This document shows, in pieces, positions 1 to 7,255 of a DNA stretch of 32,772 bases. The first letter of the stretch is position 1, and each line of letters starts with the position of its first letter. Under the pieces are notes generated by a model. The model was not told the DNA's origin. It ran no database searches and worked only from the letters and a program-made list of their open reading frames with translations. Location of the stretch: positions 1 to 32,772 of the forward strand of contig JAITRH010000026.1 in assembly GCA_031288495.1 (NCBI GenBank), in the 5' to 3' direction. The DNA comes from Treponema sp. GTDB taxonomy: Bacteria > Spirochaetota > Spirochaetia > Treponematales > Breznakiellaceae. Made by a program: the position numbers and the translations under genes.

Positions 1-140
1 GCCGCGTCGAAAGCGCTCAGGTCTCCCTGATCGATGAGGTAGTTCACGGTGTGTTCGAAGGAGCCGGGGATGAGCTGCCGGTCGAGGCAGAGGGTAAGGA
101 ATAATCCTTGGGACTTGTCAAAGTATTTATACCGGGCCAT
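1..140 (-). mobile_element. IS1182-family transposase, N-terminal part cut by window edge
   Basis: This frame is not in the ORF track because it is cut by the window edge. Read on minus from an ATG at 138-140 it gives MARYKYFDKSQGLFLTLCLD followed by a stretch containing PGSFEHTVNYLIDQGDLSAF, which matches the typical start of IS1182-family transposases (MARYK..D.SQ...., then P.(T/S)FE.T...L.D..D.S.F). The 46 visible codons have no stop. The DDE catalytic part would lie beyond the left edge, so I cannot tell whether the element is intact. No clear Shine-Dalgarno sequence precedes the ATG, and the terminal inverted repeat could not be delimited; it should lie between about 141 and 167 if the element ends before the neighbouring gene relic. 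Confidence 0.75.
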
Positions 141-167
141 AACAGGTGGAGTGTAGCATAATTTTTG

Positions 168-724
168 TTATTTGACTACTTTTCCGACAGCCTCAACAGG
201 CCTGTATACGCATCGGGGCCTGACGGCCCCTCGGGCTCCCTTCTTCCCCTCGTTCTCGACTGAATCGCAAAATACGCTGTCCCCGAAGCCAAACTCCATC
301 ACGCCCTTCTTCCGCTTCGTGTAAAACGATCTGATAAGCTCTTCCGGGCCGGAAGGCACGCTTCCCCTGCACACATTACCTTGTACCAGATGGGAAAGCC
401 CTTGTGTGCGGGGTCCTGCGGATCGCCGTCACCATAGAAAAGCCTTATCCCCAGCTCATACCGTCCGGTGAGGCAGGTCTCCACCGCCCCATAAGCCATG
501 AGCGGGCAATTCTGCCAAGCGAAATTGTCTCGCAGTTTTGCGAAGCCAAACTGCGGGCGAGGACGGAATCGTTTGTGGCCGTCGGCGTCAAAACCATGGG
601 AAGCGTATCGCTGCTGTGCATAATGTGTGCAAGAGGCTGGCTGTCCACTACCTTCAAAGAATGCATTGCGGGAGGCGATCTGCCCGGTATGAAGAAAAAC
701 AGCGCCGCCGGTGAAGGGAGTCTG
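168..724 (-). pseudogene. Decayed gene, C-terminal part resembles the orphan protein at 21860-22582
   Basis: A minus-strand frame is open from about 724 to 299 without a proper start (it contains DNFAWQNCPLMAYGAVETCL and GRYELGIRLFYGDGDPQD). Sense then jumps to another frame that runs to a stop at 168 (SFYTKRKKGVMEFGFGDS, then VENEGKKGARGAV). Between these pieces a third frame reads YFAIQ just before VEN, so at least two or three small indels are needed to restore one protein. The end resembles the C-terminus of the 240-residue protein at 21860-22582 (YENQKGDVGQWGPVASTVIP there). The N-terminal half finds no counterpart in that protein. It lies downstream of birA and beside an insertion sequence. 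The function is unknown, and calling it a relic is inference from the frame changes. Confidence 0.5.
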
Positions 725-813
725 TTACGCCAAGTCCACGAAAACCCTTACGCCTTATACCCTTTGTGTAAAATACCGGTACCCCACAACAGTACAGGAC
801 CTGCCTTGTATGC

Positions 814-1581
814 CTATGAACGCACGAATACATCACCGGAATGAAATTTTTTGATTGTTTTATCCGCACAGCTTAGGATGATATATCCTTTTTCATCGAT
901 ACCGTCATAGCGTCCGGTAACATACTCCCCTTTATCCGCGCTGATTCCGAGGCTTATGTCCTTATGCAATCTGAAGGCCTTGGCTAAATAGGCCTTCCGC
1001 AGGGCGCTAAACCCATGCTCCAGCCACAGGGCTATGTACTCACCGAGCCGGGTGTGCAATGCCGCTACGAGCTCCTCTCGGCTTACGTCACACCCGCATT
1101 CTTTTAGTGAGGTAGGAGGATAGAGCATAGCGGGATGCCCACCGGGACTCCTTAAGACATTGATTCCATTCCCTATTACAATCCATCCCGGTTTTCCCGC
1201 CGAATCAAAGGCGCCGCATTCCAGCAAAGAACCGGCTATTTTCTTTTCAGCTACCACAATATCGTTGGGCCACTTAATAGCCGCCTGGGATGCTTCAGGC
1301 ATATACTGGGTAATGGCATGATACACCGCGAGGGCGTTCACATACACCAATTCGGTAAAGGAGGCTTCCCCTATATCTTTGGATTGTATGATACCGGACC
1401 AATAGACATTGCCCTCCGGCGATTCCCATGTCCGGTTTCGGGTTCCCTTCCCCGTAGTCTGCCGGTGAGCCCATACCACGGTTCCGCTGGGGGCTCCTTT
1501 TTTTGCCAGGGCTTTTGCGTATTCATTAGTGCTGTCCACGGCAGCTAAGGCATAGGTTTTTTCGTTTCCCCCAAATTGCAT
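814..1581 (-). CDS. birA: Biotin--[acetyl-CoA-carboxylase] ligase, short form without HTH domain
   Basis: Attaches biotin through biotinyl-AMP to the carrier lysine of biotin-dependent carboxylases or decarboxylases in the cytoplasm. With the start chosen here the protein has 255 residues. DSTN (16-19), the biotinyl-AMP loop QTTGKGTRNRTW (41-52), KWPND (103-107) and GNGIN (137-141) are all present in order, and the C-terminal SH3-like domain (ending near FHSGDVFVRS) is complete. The ORF track extends to 1713, but the first 44 residues are non-homologous; the ATG at 1579-1581 has GGAGG seven bases upstream. There is no N-terminal winged-helix repressor domain, so this is a monofunctional (group I) ligase rather than an E. 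coli-type regulator. It is not visibly in an operon; the gene relic at 168-724 lies downstream. Confidence 0.93.
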   Translation of the reverse strand: MQFGGNEKTYALAAVDSTNEYAKALAKKGAPSGTVVWAHRQTTGKGTRNRTWESPEGNVYWSGIIQSKDIGEASFTELVYVNALAVYHAITQYMPEASQAAIKWPNDIVVAEKKIAGSLLECGAFDSAGKPGWIVIGNGINVLRSPGGHPAMLYPPTSLKECGCDVSREELVAALHTRLGEYIALWLEHGFSALRKAYLAKAFRLHKDISLGISADKGEYVTGRYDGIDEKGYIILSCADKTIKKFHSGDVFVRS

Positions 1582-1865
1582 GGATAAGACCTCCGTATGT
1601 TGGCAAGGCCTGTACGCCTGCCTTGTTGGAAGCGTACCCTGAAGAAGCCTCCGCTTACAAGCTGCCGGCAGGGGTACCCTGGGGGTAAACCTAAGATCCA
1701 GGGGGTCTTGCAAGGCTCTCCCTTAGGGAGCTTCCGCCGAAAGAGGGCGCGCCCCGAATGCCCCGCAAGGCCGTCCCCATACTTCCCCGGGGATTGCTCC
1801 TTTATACCATACCCTTTTACCCCCGTCATCGGGATCGGTTTCCCCAAAGAGAGGGAGTTTTTTTA

Positions 1866-2260
1866 AAGAGCTACAGAGGTCTTTTGGAAAAGATACAGAG
1901 GTCTTTTAGAAGAGCTGAAGAAGTTTTTTGAAGAGCTGAAGAGGTCTTTTAGAAGAGCTACGGAAGTCTTTTAGAAGAGCTACAGAGGTCTTTTAGAAGA
2001 GATGCAGAAATCTTTTACAAAAGATACGGAGGTCTTTTAGAAGAGATGCAGAAGTCTTTTACAAAAGATGCGGAGGTCTTTTAGAAGAGATGCGGAGGTC
2101 TTTTTGAAAAGATGCGGAGGTCTTTTGGAAAAGATACAGAGATCTTTTAGAAGAGATGCGGAAGTCTTTTAGAAAAGATACGGAAGTCTTTTAGAAGAGA
2201 TGCGGAAGTCTTTTGGAAGAGATGCGGAGGTCTTTTACAAAAGATGCGGAGGTCTTTTGG
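1866..2260. repeat. 22-bp tandem repeat array, 18 units
   Basis: Eighteen head-to-tail units of a 22-bp motif, consensus AAGAGATGCGGAGGTCTTTT plus AG; one unit (1910-1930) has 21 bp. Units tend to alternate between an AAGAGATGC and an AAAAGATAC/AAAAGATGC type. Each unit holds AAAAGA...TCTTTT as an inverted repeat around about eight bases, and unit junctions such as TCTTTTGGAAAAGA are themselves palindromic. Period 22 is not a multiple of three, so the array cannot encode a repeated peptide in one frame. It sits between birA (minus) and the TraR/DksA-family gene (plus), in their shared upstream region. No spacers are present, so it is not a CRISPR. Confidence 0.92.
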
Positions 2261-2493
2261 AAAACTCAGGGGCTTTTTCCAGAGGCGCTTGTTCCGGTCA
2301 GTAGGTTTCTCCCGGGACTATCCCAAAACCCCCTTATGCGGACCCGGGGGCCTGCGGGAAGGCCGCATCACAGAAAAAAAATAAAAACCCCCTAGAGCCT
2401 TGACAAAAGTACCGGCATACGGCACTCTACCAAACTAATTAGTATATTTTCATAATTACATATAGAAACTACCAGGCAGGTTCCTGTATTAGG

Positions 2494-2499
2494 TATAAT
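2494..2499 (+). promoter_or_regulatory. Candidate -10 box (TATAAT) for the DksA-like gene
   Basis: A perfect TATAAT lies 28 bases before the ATG of the downstream gene and just before its GGGAGG ribosome site. No good -35 hexamer is found 16-18 bases upstream. A TTGACA further upstream at 2400-2405 has no convincing -10 partner. The call is therefore tentative. Confidence 0.35.
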
Positions 2500-2527
2500 C
2501 TTTAGGAAGTAAATAGGGAGGTCCCCC

Positions 2528-2884
2528 ATGGAGCAGAACTTCGTAGAACGAATCAAGAAATCCCTCATGGATCTGAAAATGGAGATCATTTCAAAGCTCA
2601 TCGTGAGCAATAAGGATTTTAAGGAAATTGTAGAGGGTATGGATCCCAAGGATTTGGTAGATAGCGCTTCTGATGACATAGACCGCAAGAGGATTGAAGC
2701 AATCGGCTCTCAAGAATTAAAACGCCTTAAGTTGATAGATTCGGCGCTTACCAGGATTCAGCAGGGAAAATACGGTCTGTGCATGAAATGCGGCAAGCGT
2801 ATCCCCCAGGATAGGCTTGAAGCGATTCCCTATGCGCTGATGTGTATAGAATGTAAGACCGCGGAAGAACGGCGGAATCGATAA
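2528..2884 (+). CDS. TraR/DksA-family C4 zinc-finger transcription factor
   Basis: Members of this family bind in the RNA polymerase secondary channel and tune transcription, in E. coli together with ppGpp. The 118-residue protein has a charged helical N-terminal two thirds and a C-terminal zinc ribbon with Cys85, Cys88, Cys106 and Cys109 (CMKC ... CIEC), followed by a short basic tail. GKYGLCMKCGKRIPQDRLEA is the family signature. It is shorter than E. coli DksA (151 residues), as many DksA-like proteins are. The start is well supported: GGGAGG lies just upstream of ATG at 2528. The gene stands alone on plus, downstream of the 22-bp array and convergent with the HEAT-repeat gene. Whether it is a functional DksA orthologue is not provable here, so I give no symbol. 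Confidence 0.9.
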   Translation: MEQNFVERIKKSLMDLKMEIISKLIVSNKDFKEIVEGMDPKDLVDSASDDIDRKRIEAIGSQELKRLKLIDSALTRIQQGKYGLCMKCGKRIPQDRLEAIPYALMCIECKTAEERRNR

Positions 2885-2918
2885 TGATGCCTGGGGATGG
2901 GGTTCGGACCGAGAAACT

Positions 2919-2943
2919 CCTGGGTAGAGAGGCCCTATCCAGG
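2919..2943. terminator. Hairpin between convergent genes, no U-tract
   Basis: CCTGGGTAG pairs with CTATCCAGG (nine pairs, one G-T) around a 7-base loop, 35 bases after the stop of the DksA-like gene. No T-run follows on either strand, so intrinsic termination is only a possibility. The rest of the roughly 155-bp gap shows no gene. Confidence 0.3.
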
Positions 2944-3039
2944 GGTAAGGGGGCGCTTCCAGGGCGGGAAGGCGGGGGCTTCTTGGGGCACGTCTGTTGT
3001 ATAGGCCCTGGGGCAGGTTCCATAGAGGCTGTTTCGTGG

Positions 3040-3780
3040 TTATTCCGACAGGTCCTCAGGCCGGGGAGCGGGGGAATAGGTATGCAGCAGGGTCAGGAGC
3101 TGCCTTGCCCGTTCCCGAATAGCGCCGTGATAGCGTCCTTCGGAAATGCGCCGGATGACCTGTACCGTGGAGGCATCCAAGGTGCCGCCGTCTGTGGAGG
3201 CAAAGGTTTCATAGGCTTCCAAGGCGGCAAGGGCAAGCAGATTATCCGGGACCAGGACATCAAAGGCCTTAAGCCGTTTGGTAATCATGCGTATCGTTTC
3301 ATCAGTATGATTAATCCCGATTTTGGTTAACGATTTAATCACTTCGGTTAATATCATAGGCTCATATTCCGCTTGGATCATCTTTAATAAGATCGTATAC
3401 GCCTCAGGGCTGCCGAGATCCCCGAGATAGGCCGCGGCTTTACCCCGGATATCCGGGTAATTATTGCGTATCCGGTTGTTGTATATGGTCTTGTTCACCG
3501 TTCCCTCAAGGGCCATATATTCCAGGGCGTGGAGGACCTCCCCGCCGGTACTACCCTGGTCAATGGCGGTTCTGATATTCTTCAAGGCATGGAACTTCAT
3601 TTCCCGGCTTTCAGCCCGGCTCTGCTGCCGGATAATCATGAGATCTATCGATTCTTGCAGGTAAGAGCCTTCCACCGTGAGGGTGATTCCCGGATTGACC
3701 TCCCGATTACCATCTTGGCCCATTGCGAGGACTGCAAGGGTACCGACTAATCCCAGGGCAATGGAAGACTTACGGGTCAT
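3040..3780 (-). CDS. Exported HEAT-repeat protein
   Basis: A 246-residue protein with a signal peptide (basic MTRKSS, then the hydrophobic run IALGLVGTLAVLAM, likely cleavage near GQDG) and an all-helical body. Helical pairs such as PDIRGKAAAYLGDLGSPEAY and EPMILTEVIKSLTKIG look like HEAT repeats (D.RG.AA..LG.LG...A). Such proteins act as protein-binding scaffolds; this one is probably periplasmic. GGAG sits just before the ATG. It follows the lipoprotein gene on the same strand after 24 bases, so the two likely form an operon and may work together in the envelope. I do not recognise a specific function. Confidence 0.8.
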   Translation of the reverse strand: MTRKSSIALGLVGTLAVLAMGQDGNREVNPGITLTVEGSYLQESIDLMIIRQQSRAESREMKFHALKNIRTAIDQGSTGGEVLHALEYMALEGTVNKTIYNNRIRNNYPDIRGKAAAYLGDLGSPEAYTILLKMIQAEYEPMILTEVIKSLTKIGINHTDETIRMITKRLKAFDVLVPDNLLALAALEAYETFASTDGGTLDASTVQVIRRISEGRYHGAIRERARQLLTLLHTYSPAPRPEDLSE

Positions 3781-3804
3781 GGTACTCCTTCCATAGGAGG
3801 CCCT

Positions 3805-4749
3805 TCATTTCACCACCACCGAGTTCCCCGAAAGATCAAAGCCCACGGAGAATCGGGGGAGGTATTCAATGGTGGTGAGGACCGCCGCTTCGCCGGTGAA
3901 GCGGTAATAGACCTGCTTTGCCGCGAGGATATCCTCAAGCAGTTTCCGGTTCATGTCAATAAAGTTCATCACCATGAGAACCTGGGCCTGGGCGGAACTC
4001 TGTGCGGGAATAGACCGTATCACCGGGTCGGTTCCATCTGCCCAGAACTGGTCATCTCCATAGAACTCATAAGCCAGGGAGGAAAGCTCTAAGGGGAACC
4101 TATTGGGATTATCGATCCGAAGCCCCACCTTTAGCCGGGTATTGATGAGCTCCCCTTGATGCACCACAATCGTGGTAACGGTAAATTTCGGCTCCCGTAT
4201 CCGGGGAAAGGCCACTTCCGCGCTTACAAGGGAGGCGGTATGCTCTTCTCCCGTAAAGGTACATACCGTATCGGTCTCAAGCTTCGCATAGCAGATATCA
4301 AGCTCGGCTTCCTCCAAACCGGAACATCGGCTCAAATCCACGGCAAGGCCCAAGGGGAATTGGGCGGAAGTACGCGCGTCTACCCTAGGCTCCTCCTCCG
4401 TAAAGAAGAGCTTGGTCCCCTCATGCTGGGGCAGCCCGTTTACCATAAACTGCCATCCCCTGATTGCTATGGACGCCGGCATGGACCGCGGATTATCAAC
4501 CTGTAAGACAAAATAGAGGGTGATATGCTCCGTGGTTTTCGCTTCCAGATGATCAAAAACCACCTGTATCTGGGGAGCCGCTTCCTGAACCGGTGCAGCC
4601 TTTTCTATCTGAGGAGCGGTAAGCACCCTCGATGGGGGGATTCTTTCGGGAAGGGGCAGTTCCTGGGGGGGGTCTTGGGTCGTACACGATAGGCTTATCG
4701 TTATCAACACGAACCCGACCAAAGATACAAACCATCTGGGACCGATCAT
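3805..4749 (-). CDS. Putative lipoprotein with two LEA14/WHy-like domains
   Basis: The 314-residue product begins with a signal peptide ending in ITISLSC, a spirochaete-type relaxed lipobox, so Cys22 is the likely lipidated residue. A Pro/Glu-rich linker (about 23-60) follows. Two similar beta-sandwich segments come next: QIQVVFDHLEAKTTEHITLY ... VDNPRSMPASI (about 60-180) and REPKFTVTTIVVHQGELINT ... RIDNPNRFPLEL (about 185-310). The repeated pattern of a strand, then (V/I)DNP.(S/R)(M/F)P, is typical of LEA type 2 / WHy domains. The role is probably at the periplasmic face of a membrane, but the substrate is unknown. The ribosome site is weak (AAAGAAC before ATG). The HEAT-repeat gene follows 24 bases downstream. 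Confidence 0.75.
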   Translation of the reverse strand: MIGPRWFVSLVGFVLITISLSCTTQDPPQELPLPERIPPSRVLTAPQIEKAAPVQEAAPQIQVVFDHLEAKTTEHITLYFVLQVDNPRSMPASIAIRGWQFMVNGLPQHEGTKLFFTEEEPRVDARTSAQFPLGLAVDLSRCSGLEEAELDICYAKLETDTVCTFTGEEHTASLVSAEVAFPRIREPKFTVTTIVVHQGELINTRLKVGLRIDNPNRFPLELSSLAYEFYGDDQFWADGTDPVIRSIPAQSSAQAQVLMVMNFIDMNRKLLEDILAAKQVYYRFTGEAAVLTTIEYLPRFSVGFDLSGNSVVVK

Positions 4750-4965
4750 GTTCTTTTTATCGTCAATTGCTCCCTAAAAGATAAGCAGTCTGCACGCAGA
4801 ATCGGGAGGAACGCAGGGCTTGACCGCGAGATCGAGGGATTATGCGGAGATTTGGGATATTTTATGATTCCTTGGAAGATAGGTGCAGCCCCCTAGCCAG
4901 AACAGCGGGGTTAAAAACCGGAGGGTTTATTCCCGCCGCCAACAGTTTAGGTAATTTTATCCACC

Positions 4966-4996
4966 GGACTTTGGTCCGAGAGTACCCGGCTGTTCA
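4966..4996 (+). repeat. Copy C of a dispersed intergenic element
   Basis: The stretch around CTTTGGTCCGAGAGTACCCG closely matches CTTTGGTCCGAGATTACCCC in the element at 22699-22770. It lies in the roughly 320-bp gap between the divergent lipoprotein gene and the aromatic operon. The gap otherwise shows no gene, only the promoter at 5071. Confidence 0.5.
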
Positions 4997-5070
4997 CCGA
5001 TAACGCGGGTTTTAGGGCGAAAAATCTGCGTCATCCCTTGGGTACCTCTGAAAAGTATCCTGACGGGGGA

Positions 5071-5100
5071 TTGACAGGATTTTTGCAGCGGAGGTATAGT
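5071..5100 (+). promoter_or_regulatory. Sigma70-type promoter of the aromatic operon
   Basis: TTGACA (5071-5076) and TATAGT (5095-5100) are separated by 18 bases. The start site would be near 5107, leaving a leader of about 250 bases before the DAHP synthase gene, long enough for an attenuator. Confidence 0.7.
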
Positions 5101-5167
5101 GCTACCAATATGAAAGGTAATGCCGTGCAATACTCCGTGGGTGATAAGACAGATAGGAGTTTCTCCC

Positions 5168-5227
5168 GTGCTGTTTATGATTACTATCTGGTCCTCATTC
5201 CAAGGGAGCCGCCGCCTATCAGCTTAA
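5168..5227 (+). CDS. Candidate 19-residue leader peptide of the aromatic operon
   Basis: AGGAG (5155-5159) lies eight bases before GTG at 5168, which opens a short frame read as M-LFMITIWSSFQGSRRLSA ending at TAA 5225-5227. It holds one Trp and two Phe codons, and its stop falls in the loop of the hairpin at 5213-5238. An alternative frame from ATG 5110 to 5235 covers the same DNA and reads VYDYYLVLIP, with a Tyr cluster, but its GGAGG overlaps the promoter spacer and would not be transcribed from the predicted start site. Which frame, if any, is translated is unknown. The ORF is too short for homology evidence; its position is the argument. Confidence 0.45.
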   Translation: MLFMITIWSSFQGSRRLSA

Positions 5228-5238
5228 AGGGATAGGCG
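5213..5238 (+). promoter_or_regulatory. Leader hairpin (pause or 1:2-type stem)
   Basis: CGCCTATC (5213-5220) and GATAGGCG (5231-5238) form a perfect 8-bp stem around a 10-base loop. Both candidate leader frames end inside it, so a stalled or terminating ribosome would control its folding. Confidence 0.6.
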
Positions 5239-5253
5239 ATTACCTGGTTAATC

Positions 5254-5290
5254 AGGGAGGTTCCGAAAGGGGCCTCCCTTTTATTTTTAT
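5254..5290 (+). terminator. Intrinsic terminator in the leader, probable attenuator
   Basis: AGGGAGGTTCC pairs with GGGGCCTCCCT (11 pairs, two T-G) across a GAAA tetraloop, directly followed by TTTTATTTTTAT. This is a textbook intrinsic terminator placed 66 bases before the start of the DAHP synthase gene and downstream of the operon promoter, so it can only serve as a conditional terminator. A weaker CCTG/CAGG stem (5243-5256) overlaps its left arm and could contribute to a switch. Confidence 0.85.
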
Positions 5291-5355
5291 GGACCGGCGG
5301 TTTCATAAGCGGTAGCGAGGGAAACCGGCTGTCTATACCGTATCAGGGGGATAGT

Positions 5356-6405
5356 ATGATTATCGTAATAAAACGAGGGGCCGCCGCGGAATCGGTGCGG
5401 GGCTTCACCGCCTTGCTTGAGAAACAGGGGTTCAAGGTCCACCGTTCCGAAGGGGATTCCCAAATGGTTCTTGGCCTTGTGGGGGATACCACGGGGATTC
5501 AAGAGAAAAGTTTATTGGCCCATCAGCTGGTGGAGAAGGTCATCCGGGTACAAGAGCCGTATAAAAGGGCAAACCGGCTTTTTCACCCCGATGATACCCG
5601 GATTACGGTCTGCGGCCTTGACGGTAAGACCCGGCATATCGGAGCAGGGTATTTGGGGATCATTGCCGGTCCCTGCTCAGTAGAGACCCGGGAACAGATC
5701 AGCTCAGTGGCGCAATCGGTGAAACAGGCAGGGGCGGGCTTTCTCCGGGGCGGGGCTTTCAAACCTCGGACCAGCCCCTATAGCTTTCAAGGCCTCGGCT
5801 GTGAGGGGCTCTCCCTCCTCATAGAAGCTAAAAGGGTTACCGGCCTTCCGATTGTAACCGAGCTTATGGCCATTCATCAGCTTGAACTGTTCGATACCGT
5901 GGACATCATCCAGGTGGGGGCAAGGAACATGCAGAATTTCACCCTCCTCAAAGAGCTCGGCAACTGCCGTAAACCCATACTCCTTAAACGGGGGTATGCG
6001 GCCACCATAACCGAACTACTCATGGCCGCAGAATATATCATGGCTGGAGGCAACGACCGGATCATCCTCTGCGAACGGGGAATCCGGACCTTTGCGTCCT
6101 ATACCCGTAATACCCTGGATCTGTCTGCGGTTCCAATCTTAAAAAAACAGAGCCATCTCCCGGTGATCGTGGATCCCAGCCATGCCACGGGCCTCAGTTG
6201 GATGGTTCCTGCCATGGCTAAGGCCGCCATAGCAGCCGGAGCAGACGGCCTCATCCTGGAGGTGCACGCAAACCCCGAGGAAGCCCTCTGTGACGGCGAA
6301 CAGTCCATCACGCCCGATATGTTTGCAAAGCTCATGAAAACCCTACGGCGCTATGCCGCGATCGAAGGCCGGATCTTACCCGAGGAAGACCATGAAACCC
6401 CTTGA
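5356..6405 (+). CDS. aroF: 3-deoxy-7-phosphoheptulonate (DAHP) synthase with N-terminal regulatory domain
   Basis: Condenses phosphoenolpyruvate and erythrose 4-phosphate, the first step to chorismate. The 349-residue protein has a ferredoxin-like N-terminal domain (about 1-70, MIIVIKRGAAAESV...), as in the Thermotoga-type enzyme where this domain mediates feedback inhibition by Tyr/Phe. The TIM-barrel catalytic domain follows, with AGPCSVE (104-110), RGGAFKPRTSPYSFQG (131-146), a KRGYAAT loop and DPSHATG. All motifs look intact. The start is supported by a G-rich ribosome site (AGGGGG) upstream of ATG 5356. The 3' end overlaps the prephenate dehydrogenase gene by 14 bases. Expression is probably controlled by the attenuator in front. 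Confidence 0.95.
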   Translation: MIIVIKRGAAAESVRGFTALLEKQGFKVHRSEGDSQMVLGLVGDTTGIQEKSLLAHQLVEKVIRVQEPYKRANRLFHPDDTRITVCGLDGKTRHIGAGYLGIIAGPCSVETREQISSVAQSVKQAGAGFLRGGAFKPRTSPYSFQGLGCEGLSLLIEAKRVTGLPIVTELMAIHQLELFDTVDIIQVGARNMQNFTLLKELGNCRKPILLKRGYAATITELLMAAEYIMAGGNDRIILCERGIRTFASYTRNTLDLSAVPILKKQSHLPVIVDPSHATGLSWMVPAMAKAAIAAGADGLILEVHANPEEALCDGEQSITPDMFAKLMKTLRRYAAIEGRILPEEDHETP

Positions 6406-7255
6406 AACCTACACCGTGGGTATGGTGGGACTCGGGCTTATGGGTGGGGCCATTGCCTTGGCCTTGCGCTCAGAAGGGATCATCCGTACCCCAGGCCGTA
6501 TTCTAGCCTATGACCGTAACCCGGATACCCTGGCCGCAGCCCAGGCCGAAGGCGTCATTGATGCAGGGATGATCTCCCCTGAGGCAATGCTGGGGCATTG
6601 CGACCTGGTCTTCCTCTGCCTCACCCCGAGGGGGATACTGCGTTTTATGGAAAGCCAGATGGCGGCTTTCCCGGCGGGAACCCTGATCACCGATATAGCG
6701 GGAACCAAGGGAAGCATTGTTGCCGCCATGGAACACACCCTCAGGGAGGATCTGGACTTCATACCAGGGCACCCTATGGCAGGCGGTGAGCTGGGAGGTT
6801 TTGTACATGCAAGAACCTGTAGGTTTCACGGGAAGAATTATATCCTCACCCCCCTTAAACGGAACAAACCGGAAAATCTGGCGGTGCTTAAAACCCTGAT
6901 CTATCGCATGGGGTTTCGCCGTATTACCGAGACCAGCGCCCAGGAGCATGACCGGAAGATCGCCTTTACCTCCCAGCTCTGCCATGTCATCGCCGCAGCC
7001 CTCATTGATTGTGAAGCGGATACGGAAATTACCCGCTTCGGCGGAGGGAGCTTTGAGGATCTCACCCGGATTGCCATGCTCAACGCCCCTATGTGGACGG
7101 AGCTTTTTATTGAAAACCGGAAGGAACTGTTACGGCGGATCGAACAGTTTGAGGGAAGCCTCGATAGGCTGAAAAGCGCTATCGCCCAGGGAGCAGGTCA
7201 AGAACTGGAACAGCGCTTGCAGCGGGTCCGGGAACGGCGGGCAGCCATGGCATAG
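6392..7255 (+). CDS. tyrA: Prephenate dehydrogenase
   Basis: Oxidatively decarboxylates prephenate to 4-hydroxyphenylpyruvate on the way to tyrosine. From ATG 6392 the protein has 287 residues; the ORF track starts at 6353, but its extra residues are the out-of-frame end of the upstream gene, and GAGGAAG precedes 6392. An NAD(P)-binding GLGLMGG (13-19), DIAGTKG (101-107) and the prephenate-binding GHPMAG (126-131) are visible, and the helical C-terminal dimerisation domain is complete. There is no ACT domain and no fused chorismate mutase. It overlaps the upstream gene and is surely co-translated with it; pairing with DAHP synthase suggests the unit is tuned to aromatic end products. Confidence 0.94.
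   Translation: MKPLETYTVGMVGLGLMGGAIALALRSEGIIRTPGRILAYDRNPDTLAAAQAEGVIDAGMISPEAMLGHCDLVFLCLTPRGILRFMESQMAAFPAGTLITDIAGTKGSIVAAMEHTLREDLDFIPGHPMAGGELGGFVHARTCRFHGKNYILTPLKRNKPENLAVLKTLIYRMGFRRITETSAQEHDRKIAFTSQLCHVIAAALIDCEADTEITRFGGGSFEDLTRIAMLNAPMWTELFIENRKELLRRIEQFEGSLDRLKSAIAQGAGQELEQRLQRVRERRAAMA

Noticed and set aside
1597-1866. 89-residue plus ORF upstream of birA
   Set aside because: Opposite the birA leader, rich in Pro/Arg, no ribosome site.
1866-2260. CRISPR array
   Set aside because: Units are directly adjacent with no spacers, and no cas genes are in the window.
2213-2395. 60-residue ORF at the end of the 22-bp array
   Set aside because: Begins inside the non-coding repeat and continues into Gly/Pro/Arg-rich chance sequence.
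2400-2405. TTGACA as -35 box for the DksA-like gene
   Set aside because: No -10-like hexamer at 16-18 bases; the TATAAT at 2494 is too far away to pair with it.
2884-3330. 148-residue plus ORF after the DksA-like gene
   Set aside because: It runs into the opposite strand of the HEAT-repeat gene and has Gly/Pro-rich, unstructured composition.
5110-5235. ATG-started leader frame with VYDYY as the sensed peptide
   Set aside because: Its GGAGG lies upstream of the predicted transcription start, so it was not annotated as the main leader; kept as an alternative.
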